NCBI GenBank assembly: GCA_965652395.1
Contig: CBFGUW010000017.1
Location: forward strand, 34,767-98,766
Direction of reading: 5' to 3'
DNA: 64,000 nt
Source: Saccharospirillum sp965652395
GTDB lineage: Bacteria > Pseudomonadota > Gammaproteobacteria > Pseudomonadales > Natronospirillaceae
Position numbers and translations under genes: made by a program. Under the pieces are notes generated by a model. That model ran no database searches. It saw only the letters and a program-made list of their open reading frames with translations, and was not told where the DNA came from. Below, in pieces: positions 33,652 to 40,568 of this stretch; position 1 is the stretch's first letter, and every line of letters begins with the position of its first letter.

Positions 33652-35031
33652 TCAGTACTGGGATTTTGCGCTTTTATCCACCACGGGAATGAGCGCATCC
33701 CTATCCCACCCCAGCCGACCGGTCTTGACGGCCTGGCGACGAACGCCGGGCACCGGTGCGATATAAAACATATCACCGTTCTGCCCCGTCAGTTGCCGGG
33801 GCACACCCGTGGCTTTGGCAATGGCCGCATTCGCCGCCATGTGCTCGGCTTCCCCATGAACGGGAATCGACAACTGAGGCTGAACCCACCGGTACATCTG
33901 CTGTAATTCCTCCTTGGCCGGGTGGCCCGACGCGTGGATTGGCAGACCCCATTCTTCGGCCGTAATGACCTGAATACCGCGTCTTTTGAACAACTTGATC
34001 AGGTTTTCCACCAGCAGTTCATTACCAGGTATCACCCGCGCACTGAACACAACGGTATCGCCCTCATCCAAGGTCAGATCCGGGTGCTGATCCCGAGCCA
34101 GCCGGTGCAGCGCGGCGCGCGGCTCACCCTGACTGCCGGTGGCAATCGCCAGGAAATGCGGCTTGGGAAAATAGCCCAGATCATAAGGGTCGATAAACGC
34201 CGCCTGCTGTTGCCAATAGCCCGTTGCCTTGGCTGCCGACACCATGTTTTTCAACGAACGGCCGAGAATGGCTACACGACGATCGGTATCGTCCGCCACC
34301 CGCATCAGCGTCTTCAGACGGGCCACATTGCTGGCAAAACAACTGACCACCACCCGGCCCCGGGCTTCCCGAACCACCTGCCGTAAGCCTTCATATAAAG
34401 TCGCTTCCGATACAGAATGGCCGTCGACCAAGGCATTGGTCGAATCGCACACCATGGCTTTGGGCTGCTCCTCCGCCAACTGCTGAAACAGGCTGGCCTG
34501 ATAACGCTCGCCGAGGACCGGGTCCGGGTCGAGTTTCCAGTCCGCAGTATGAAAAACCGACCCGACGGACGTACGGATCATGATGGCATTGGGCTCGGGA
34601 ATGGAGTGCGTAATATGCAGCCACTCCACATTGAACGGCCCAATCTGGCACCGGTCGCCCGCCTTGACGATATTGATCGGCATTTTCCCAACCAAACCAA
34701 ACTCCGTCAGTTTGCGTCGCAGGATTTCCGCCGTGAACGGCGTGGTATAAACCGGCACCTGAAAACGACGCCACAGATACGGCAGGGCGCCGACATGATC
34801 CTCATGAGCGTGAGTGATGACAATACCGGCCAGTTTGTCGGCCTGTTGCTCGATAAAATCCGGGTCGGGCATTTGAACATGAGGTTGATGGGTCTGGCCC
34901 GGGTCAGCGAAGGTGACACCGCAGTCGACCATCAGCCATTGGCCGTCGTGGCCGTAGAGGTTCAGGTTCATGCCGATTTCGCCGCAACCGCCAAGCGGCA
35001 GGAACCATAGATCATTGTGATCGGGAGTCAT
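33652..35031 (-). CDS. RNase J-like MBL/beta-CASP ribonuclease
   Basis: 459 residues. FLPLGGCGEIGMNLNLYG is the family opening, ITHAHEDHVGALPYLW the metal motif, HSIPEPNAIMIRT and FHTADWKLDP the following motifs, and CFASNVARL plus SGHPAKEELQQMYRWVQP the beta-CASP and motif C regions. Domain order fits RNase J, but at 459 residues it lacks most of the usual C-terminal domain (about 550 in Bacillus). It co-exists with the RNase E system expected in this lineage. The start at MTPDHNDLWF is chosen because the longer frame runs into repeat DNA. Confidence 0.9.
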   Translation of the reverse strand: MTPDHNDLWFLPLGGCGEIGMNLNLYGHDGQWLMVDCGVTFADPGQTHQPHVQMPDPDFIEQQADKLAGIVITHAHEDHVGALPYLWRRFQVPVYTTPFTAEILRRKLTEFGLVGKMPINIVKAGDRCQIGPFNVEWLHITHSIPEPNAIMIRTSVGSVFHTADWKLDPDPVLGERYQASLFQQLAEEQPKAMVCDSTNALVDGHSVSEATLYEGLRQVVREARGRVVVSCFASNVARLKTLMRVADDTDRRVAILGRSLKNMVSAAKATGYWQQQAAFIDPYDLGYFPKPHFLAIATGSQGEPRAALHRLARDQHPDLTLDEGDTVVFSARVIPGNELLVENLIKLFKRRGIQVITAEEWGLPIHASGHPAKEELQQMYRWVQPQLSIPVHGEAEHMAANAAIAKATGVPRQLTGQNGDMFYIAPVPGVRRQAVKTGRLGWDRDALIPVVDKSAKSQY

Positions 35032-35123
35032 TGAACAGTGGTTTGAAGAAATGTGAGCTAAGTGTAACGGGTTTATAGCGCTTTGGTAGGTTGGATCCGT
35101 GTCGGTATTGGCACGATAGGCTA

Positions 35124-35321
35124 GCACCGGCGGTCCGGTAGGCGCCTGCAGGGTGGTCCGCAGCAGGGACAAAAACACCAGGAGCGTTTTTGCATGAGCG
35201 GAGCGAGCCTGAAAGGTGAATCCCATGGATGGGATTCATATCCTGCGGTCCAGGCTCCATGGAAGGGTTGAGTGGGCGGCATACCGCACGACCCTGCAGG
35301 CGCCTACCCGGTAGCCGGTGC
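35124..35321. repeat. long palindromic repeat, copy A (with internal insert)
   Basis: GGTAGGCGCCTGCAGGGT (35137-35154) pairs perfectly with 35291-35308, and outer GCACCGGC (35124-35131) with GCCGGTGC (35314-35321). The centre carries the family core GGTCCGCAGCAGGGA and, about 75 bp later, TCCTGCGGTCCAGG plus CATGG. An extra segment of about 75 bp with its own palindrome (GAATCCCAT / ATGGGATTC) splits the core. Together with flanks this accounts for the whole 35032-35354 gap; I see no gene there. Confidence 0.85.
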
Positions 35322-35354
35322 GGGTTAAGGCACAAACTAACCAGGGCCCGAAGG

Positions 35355-36314
35355 CTACATCAACTGCAGGGTCTTCATCTTCCGCCATAGCGTTGCTCGG
35401 GAGATGCCCAGTTCGTCGGCGACGGCCTGTTTGTGGCCACGGTGGCGTTGGAGCAGCTCCAGGATGCGGTCGCGTTCGCTTTGTTCCAGCGTGCTTTCGG
35501 TTTCATCCGGCGGAGCCTCGCCACGCAGCTCGGGGGGCAGGTGGTTCAGTTCAATGGCTTCACCGGTGCCGATGGCGTGGCTGTAAGTGATGACGTTGTT
35601 CAATTCACGAATATTGCCCGGCCAACTATAAGACAGAAGGGCTTGATAGGCATCGCTGCTGATCGAGTTGATGGTCCGTTCGTTCTCGCGGTTCAACCGG
35701 TCGATAACCTGCCAGGTCAGCATTTCGACATCGCCGATGCGGGCTTTAAGCGGCGGTAAATAAAGGGGAACGACTCTGACCCGGTACATCAGATCTTCAC
35801 GGAACTCCCGTTTGGCGACCTGATTGCGAAGAGAGGTGTGGGTAGCCGACACCAGCCGAATATCGGTATGAACCACCTCGCTGGAGCCCAGAGGCGTGAA
35901 GCAGCGGTCCTGCAGCACCCGTAACAAGCCCGCCTGAATATCCAGCGGCATTTCCGCGATTTCATCGAGAAACAGCGTGCCGCCGTCGGTCAGTTGCAGC
36001 AGGCCGGTACGGTCGTGCGTGGCACCGGTAAAAGCACCCCGTTTATGGCCGAACAGTTCCGATGCCATCAGTTCGCGCGAAAGCGCCGCACAATTGATCG
36101 CGCTGAAGGTTTCTCCCGCGCGGCGCGAATGGTTGTGAATGTAGCGTGCCACCAATTCCTTGCCGCTGCCGGTCTGGCCTCTGACCAGAATGGACGCATT
36201 GGTGCGCGCCACGCGTTCGGCCTGGGCCATGAACTCCTGCATGATTGGAGCGACGGTCAGGAGGCCTCCATAATTTTTTGGCGATATGTTGGGGGCGGTG
36301 TAGTAGGCGGTCAT
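35355..36314 (-). CDS. sigma-54-dependent activator lacking a sensor domain
   Basis: 319 residues. After only about 25 residues the AAA+ domain starts: GQTGSGKELV (Walker A), SELFGHKRGAFTGATH (sigma-54 contact loop), GGTLFLDEIAEMP (Walker B) and WPGNIRELNN. A Fis-type HTH at the C-terminus reads QAVADELGISRATLWRKMKTL. No receiver, GAF or PAS domain is present. The ATG overlaps the SulP stop by 4 bp (ATGA), so it is the third gene of a DUF442-SulP-activator operon. FisR, a sigma-54 activator of sulfide oxidation, is a functional analogue. The sigma-54-like promoters at 29376 and 32036 are candidate targets. Confidence 0.92.
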   Translation of the reverse strand: MTAYYTAPNISPKNYGGLLTVAPIMQEFMAQAERVARTNASILVRGQTGSGKELVARYIHNHSRRAGETFSAINCAALSRELMASELFGHKRGAFTGATHDRTGLLQLTDGGTLFLDEIAEMPLDIQAGLLRVLQDRCFTPLGSSEVVHTDIRLVSATHTSLRNQVAKREFREDLMYRVRVVPLYLPPLKARIGDVEMLTWQVIDRLNRENERTINSISSDAYQALLSYSWPGNIRELNNVITYSHAIGTGEAIELNHLPPELRGEAPPDETESTLEQSERDRILELLQRHRGHKQAVADELGISRATLWRKMKTLQLM

Positions 36315-37921
36315 TCCAGTTGCCCTGCTATGGGGGTATCGGGTTTCAGCCGTTGCTCGAGTCGCGCCTGACACCAGGGCAACCGGATTCCCATGGTATC
36401 GGCCATTTGTTTCAAAGCGGGTGGATAACCGCAAATATCCACCTTTATATCCCGGTGCGTGCAGCCTTCAATGAACCTCAATAACGCCTGGAGGGCGGCA
36501 ATGCGGGCCTGATGGGCATGACTCAGGTCCAATGTCAGGCGTTGGGTGTTTTCGGGAATCAGTGGGTCCAGCCGTTCCGGCAATTGACGGGCGGCCGCGA
36601 AGTAGAGGCTGCCGGAGATCTGGATGGCGTAGTGGTCGGTGTCACCGGGGATCTCGTCCGTCAGCCACCCTTCCGATCCCACCTGATAGAGATGCAGTTG
36701 AGGCACGCTGGCTTGTAACAGAAAGATCACCACACCCAGGGCAGCGCCAAGCAGAATGGCTTCATGGAAGGTGAGTATGAGCGTGCTGACCACCGTCACA
36801 ATAAAAAGTGTTCGTGTCTGAGGGTTTGCTTTAAGGACATTGCGGATTTGGCCGGGTTTCAACATCGATAGGGCGGTGGCTACCAGAAGCCCGGCGATTA
36901 CCGCTTGGGGAATCACGCGAATGAGGTCGGCCCCGTAAAAGATGATGGGCAACAAAACCAACGCCGCGATAAAAGGCGCCCAGCGCGTGCAGGCGCCGCC
37001 AATATCCAGCAATACGGAGCGGGTCAGGGAGGTGCTGGCGGGGAAAGCGCCAACCAGACTGCCAGCCAGATTGGCCACGCCCTGGCTGCCCAGTTCGGCC
37101 CGCAGCCAACGCTGTTCCTGGCGGTTGCGCAAGGTGATGATCAATTCAAGCGAGCCGATAAAGGCCACGGCGAAGCCGGGCACAATCAACGCCTGTATCA
37201 TGGCCCAGTTTGGCAGGGCGGAGGCCAGTTGCGGCCAGCCGTCTTCGATCACCGTGGTTTGTTCCAGAGTGATCCACCGGTCCACGAACTCGAAGGGTGA
37301 GAACCAGACCAGAGCGGTACTGATCAGCAATACCAGCAAGGGGATCGGCCAGCGCGGTAGAAAGCGTCGCCCCAGGATGACCGAGAGCAGAGCGATGGCC
37401 GCCAGACTGAAGGAGGCAGTGTCCAGGTCGGCGGGGCGGATCTGTACCAATCGGAGGGCTTCATCAACCACGGTGCGCACACCATCGAAGGGAGCTCCGA
37501 TAAATTCGTCCAACTGCATCAATGCGATGATGATCGCGGCCCCGGTGGCAAAGCCCAACATCACGGCTTCGGGTACAAAATCGAATACCCGCTCGGCTCT
37601 CAATGCAACAATCAACAATCGGGACAGGCCTGCCAGAACAGTCAGTGTGACCATGGCGGTCAGCAACAGGTCGGGGGTGTCGGCCCAGGGGGCCAGACTG
37701 GCAAGGATGATCAAGCCGGTGGTGTTGGTCGGCCCGACGGTGACGTGGGCACTACGGCCGATCAGTGCTGCCATCATGCCGGGTATGGCGGCCGTCACCA
37801 AACCATACATGGGTGGAAGGCCGGAGAGCATGGCATACGCCAGGCATTGGGGAATGCCCACCAGGGCAACCAGAATGCCTGCGTTGATGTCTCCAGCGGT
37901 GGGTAGGCTTAGCTTCGACAT
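36311..37921 (-). CDS. second SulP-family anion transporter with STAS domain
   Basis: 536 residues. The SulP N-terminal signature reads GDINAGILVALVGIPQCLAYAMLSGLPPMYGL (in pieces GDINAGILVALVGIPQCLAY and MLSGLPPMYGLV). About eleven membrane segments and a short STAS domain (from about residue 420, with RLTLDLSHAHQARIAALQALLRF) follow. It differs clearly from the other SulP in this window, so it is not a recent copy. It is translated between a DUF442 protein and a sigma-54 activator. An anion of sulfur metabolism such as sulfite or sulfate is the likely cargo. Confidence 0.92.
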   Translation of the reverse strand: MSKLSLPTAGDINAGILVALVGIPQCLAYAMLSGLPPMYGLVTAAIPGMMAALIGRSAHVTVGPTNTTGLIILASLAPWADTPDLLLTAMVTLTVLAGLSRLLIVALRAERVFDFVPEAVMLGFATGAAIIIALMQLDEFIGAPFDGVRTVVDEALRLVQIRPADLDTASFSLAAIALLSVILGRRFLPRWPIPLLVLLISTALVWFSPFEFVDRWITLEQTTVIEDGWPQLASALPNWAMIQALIVPGFAVAFIGSLELIITLRNRQEQRWLRAELGSQGVANLAGSLVGAFPASTSLTRSVLLDIGGACTRWAPFIAALVLLPIIFYGADLIRVIPQAVIAGLLVATALSMLKPGQIRNVLKANPQTRTLFIVTVVSTLILTFHEAILLGAALGVVIFLLQASVPQLHLYQVGSEGWLTDEIPGDTDHYAIQISGSLYFAAARQLPERLDPLIPENTQRLTLDLSHAHQARIAALQALLRFIEGCTHRDIKVDICGYPPALKQMADTMGIRLPWCQARLEQRLKPDTPIAGQLE

Positions 37922-37933
37922 CCGGACTGGAAC

Positions 37934-38266
37934 TTAGGCCTCGCCCCGGGTGGCACGGTACAGAATGCTGCTCCGGTTACCGCTTCGGCAGTAGCCGAGC
38001 ACCTTATCCTGACTGCTCAAGAGCGAGGCGAGGGTGCTCACTTGCTCTTGGGTAAAATTGGGACCGTTCATAGGTAATTCGACGAACTTGATCCCGGCGG
38101 CTTCGCAGGCCCGGGCGATATCGGCCGCCGGAATCTGATCGGCGGATTCGCCGTCTGGTCGGTTACACACAATGGTATCGAACCCCTGTTCTTTGGCTTC
38201 GGCGACATCTTCAACGGTAATTTGCGGGCTGACCCAGTAGCGGGCGTCCAGTTGTGTCAGATTCAT
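37934..38266 (-). CDS. DUF442/TIGR01244 phosphatase-like (sulfur transferase) protein
   Basis: 110 residues. VSPQITVEDVAEAKEQGFDTIVCNRPDGE and VLGYCRSGNRSSILY are the hallmarks of the TIGR01244/DUF442 family: a dual-specificity-phosphatase-like fold with a C-x5-R loop (CRSGNRS). In many bacteria this domain is fused or adjacent to ETHE1/Blh persulfide dioxygenases and is thought to handle persulfide sulfur. First gene of the SulP-activator operon, 12 bp before SulP. Confidence 0.92.
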   Translation of the reverse strand: MNLTQLDARYWVSPQITVEDVAEAKEQGFDTIVCNRPDGESADQIPAADIARACEAAGIKFVELPMNGPNFTQEQVSTLASLLSSQDKVLGYCRSGNRSSILYRATRGEA

Positions 38267-38675
38267 GGTCGGCTCCTATATAAGCACAAAACTCAGAATG
38301 GTCGGCTGGCGATCATGCTAGCACAGCCGATGGGTGTTCAGTGATGCCGTGTCGATATGAGACAAGGCGAATCACGTATATTAGTATTTTATAATATAAG
38401 GTGCGTTACGACTCCTTCAAGCTATATCGGCAGAGTGGCTGACAATGGCAAAGGCCGATTGTTCTGGAAGTGTTGCGATTTCAATACCGCAAGAGAGGGA
38501 GTTTTTTTGATCCGGCTCTAATTAAACCGCTTGCAGTCTTTCCCAGATCCTCTATGTTAGATCGCGTAACCGGACGAAAAAGACCTTAGGGTTCATGACG
38601 TTAGCCCTATTCGGTACCCCCGAATGGCTCATTGAACAACAACAATAACGGCCGGCCCCAAATCAGGAGACAGCT
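38267..38675. promoter_or_regulatory. divergent regulatory region between the DUF442 operon and the Yip1-family gene
   Basis: 409 bp without a credible gene. An AT-rich dyad TATATTA-N8-TAATATA (38377-38398) lies about 110-130 bp upstream of the DUF442 start and could be an operator. TTGCG-N10-CGCAA (about 38473-38492) resembles one arm of the dyads before the sulfur-cluster promoters, but no -24/-12 element follows at the matching distance. AGGAG at about 38666 is the ribosome binding site for 38676. Confidence 0.45.
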
Positions 38676-39290
38676 ATGATTCTTGATCATACCCTCGGTA
38701 TTTTCACTCACCCTGACAGTGAGTGGTCACTTATCCGTAAACAACGTCGTACCAAGGCTATGGAGTTTCTGACCCATGTGCCCATTCTCGCGCTTATTCC
38801 CGCCGTCTGCTTTTACTTCGGCGTGGTTCATGTCGGTTGGTCGGTCGCGGACAGCCCGTTGACGACGCTGACGGCGCAAAGCGCCCTGGTCCTCTGCATT
38901 CTCAGCTACCTTGCCGCTTTGGTCGGGGTTTGGGTGTTTGCCGAATTCATTAACTGGATGGCTCGCACCTATTCCGACGAAGAGATAAACCCTCACCATG
39001 GCATGGCGATGGCGGTGTATGCCACAACGCCGATTTTCCTGGCGGGTATCGCTGGCATCTGGCCGGTGCTCTGGTTGAACGCCGTGGTGTTTGCTTTGGC
39101 GGCGGCCTATTCGGTCTACCTGATCTATGAAGGTTTGCCGATCATCATGAACATCCCGAAAGAGCGGGCGTTTTTGTATGCGACGTCCGTCATTACCGTG
39201 GCGCTGGTGTTGTTGGTCTCGTTGCGTGGCGGTACAGCCATTATCTGGATGACCTTGTTCGCACCGGAATACATGGTGCATGGGGTCTGA
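38676..39290 (+). CDS. Yip1-family integral membrane protein
   Basis: 204 residues with five hydrophobic segments (THVPILALIPAVCFYFGVV, SALVLCILSYLAALVGVWVF, TPIFLAGIAGIWPVLWLN, NAVVFALAAAYSVYLIYEGL, ATSVITVALVLLVSL). The N-terminal HPDSEWSLIR and the central WMARTYSDEEINPHHGMAMAVYATTPIF match bacterial Yip1-domain proteins. Function in bacteria is not established. AGGAG 6 nt upstream supports this start, and a terminator follows. Confidence 0.88.
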   Translation: MILDHTLGIFTHPDSEWSLIRKQRRTKAMEFLTHVPILALIPAVCFYFGVVHVGWSVADSPLTTLTAQSALVLCILSYLAALVGVWVFAEFINWMARTYSDEEINPHHGMAMAVYATTPIFLAGIAGIWPVLWLNAVVFALAAAYSVYLIYEGLPIIMNIPKERAFLYATSVITVALVLLVSLRGGTAIIWMTLFAPEYMVHGV

Positions 39291-39302
39291 TTCCCATTCG
39301 TT

Positions 39303-39332
39303 AAAAAAGGCGGCCTCTGGCCGCCTTTTTAA
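39303..39332 (+). terminator. intrinsic terminator (bidirectional)
   Basis: AAAAAA-GGCGGCC-TCT-GGCCGCC-TTTTT: a 7-bp GC stem with A and T tracts on both sides. It sits 12 bp after the Yip1-family stop and 4 bp beyond the stop of the convergent lipoprotein gene, so it can serve both. Confidence 0.92.
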
Positions 39333-39335
39333 TGG

Positions 39336-40217
39336 TCAGGGCTGGAAACTGCTCCAACTGAAATATTCGCGATAACCATCGCTGTCATACCGGTTAACGC
39401 CCGATTCGGTGAAGGTCAGCGTTACCCACCCCCGATACCCTTCTATTGTTACCTTGCCATCATGAGGGTGCCAGTCGTTCTGGTACCAGTGAACGCCGCG
39501 CTCTGTTTCAAGGCTTGCGCTGCGTTCCACCCAACCGTCGTCCAGCCAAAGAGCGGCTTCCGCGTCGATGCGGAAATCCGTGGCGGACAGCTCGACGATG
39601 TCCGCCTGGATACCGCTGAAGTTAACATCCTTATAGTCTCCTTTCATGCGCAACCGACCTTCCATTCGGCCCTCCAGTGAAGCGATTTCGTGGAAAGCAT
39701 CGTCATACCAGCCGATGACATCGAATACCAGGCGACTGTCCAGCGTGATGTTGCCAAGCCAATTGGTGGTGCCGCAATGCTCGGCGGAAGCAATGACATC
39801 CATGGTGACGAAGGTCATGTCGTCGGCATAGGTTTCGGTTTCGCCAGTGGCTTCGATCCCGGTACTGCCGCCGTATTCGCAGGGGCCGCTTTGGAACAGG
39901 TAGGTCGAGGTGGTCTCCACCGGGTCATGATGGCGGGCCAGGCTGCGCGTGGTGGGCGTGAGAAAGGCGTCCGGGTCGGCGATCATCTCAATGCTGGTGG
40001 CTGACAGCGAAAAGGGGACCAGCGCGGTCCGGACCAGAAACTGGGTGCTGTAATCCGCGACGGAATGAGTGACTTCCGTGTCGTAATCGGCCTCATGCTC
40101 AGGTACATCGGTGACTTCCACGTAGCACCCCGATAACGCCAAGGTCATCGCAACACCCACTGTCAGTGAGTGCCAGGGGGTTTGGGTAATCGCTGTTTTT
40201 ATCAGGTGTTTGTCCAT
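39336..40217 (-). CDS. lipoprotein of unknown function
   Basis: 293 residues from the chosen ATG (another ATG three codons earlier is possible). The signal peptide ends with the lipobox LALSGC. The mature part is rich in Asp, Glu, Tyr and Trp and has few prolines, with alternating hydrophobic residues suggesting beta structure (LRMKGDYKDVNFSGIQADIVELSATDFRID). Four to five cysteines include CEYGG and HCGTT. I do not recognise the family. It is convergent with the Yip1 gene. Confidence 0.8.
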   Translation of the reverse strand: MDKHLIKTAITQTPWHSLTVGVAMTLALSGCYVEVTDVPEHEADYDTEVTHSVADYSTQFLVRTALVPFSLSATSIEMIADPDAFLTPTTRSLARHHDPVETTSTYLFQSGPCEYGGSTGIEATGETETYADDMTFVTMDVIASAEHCGTTNWLGNITLDSRLVFDVIGWYDDAFHEIASLEGRMEGRLRMKGDYKDVNFSGIQADIVELSATDFRIDAEAALWLDDGWVERSASLETERGVHWYQNDWHPHDGKVTIEGYRGWVTLTFTESGVNRYDSDGYREYFSWSSFQP

Positions 40218-40568
40218 GATTCGCATCGTTCCGTGTGGTTTGTGCAAAGCATGGCAAAGGTAGGCTGAATGCTTTCTGAACCCTGGTTATTTAAGAATTC
40301 GGCAGTTCAGGTGGCGTTCAGCTTTCCGCCCTTCTCCGCCTTGCTGACATGGATTTACGCCCTCCGGGGAGGAAGCCAGGGGTATCGAGCGGTCTTATTC
40401 TGGCCGGTCTCGGTAGAGGGACAACCCCAATGCCGAGAGGGACTTTTGGATAGGGATGTCTCCCGTTTCTGTGATGTCAGGGAACCTCGCGGCAATTGTA
40501 CAGAGGCTTCTTGGCGGGCTGTTGCACAGTGAGCACTAATAAACACAACAATACTAAAGAGGCATCAC
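40218..40568. other. intergenic region upstream of the GH13 gene
   Basis: 351 bp. The only open frame (40269-40532) has no family features or ribosome binding site and an implausible composition. A short GC-rich hairpin is possible near 40361-40375 (CCTCCGGGGAGG). The promoter of the amylase gene should lie in the last 100 bp; AGAGGC at about 40558 is a weak ribosome binding site. Otherwise I see nothing in it. Confidence 0.5.

Noticed and set aside
33652..33715. Possible operon link between the thioesterase and RNase J-like genes
   Set aside because: They are convergent, with a gap of 6 bp between stops; proximity is tail to tail only.
36942..37937. 331-codon plus-strand frame opposite the second SulP gene
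   Set aside because: Ser/Arg/Thr-rich antisense translation; the SulP frame has full family motifs.
38473..38492. TTGCG-N10-CGCAA as a third copy of the sulfur-cluster activator dyad
   Set aside because: Spacing and arms differ from the two matching dyads and no -24/-12-like element follows at the expected distance.
40269..40532. 87-codon frame in the gap before the GH13 gene
   Set aside because: No ribosome binding site, no similarity to any family I know, and a composition unlike real proteins.
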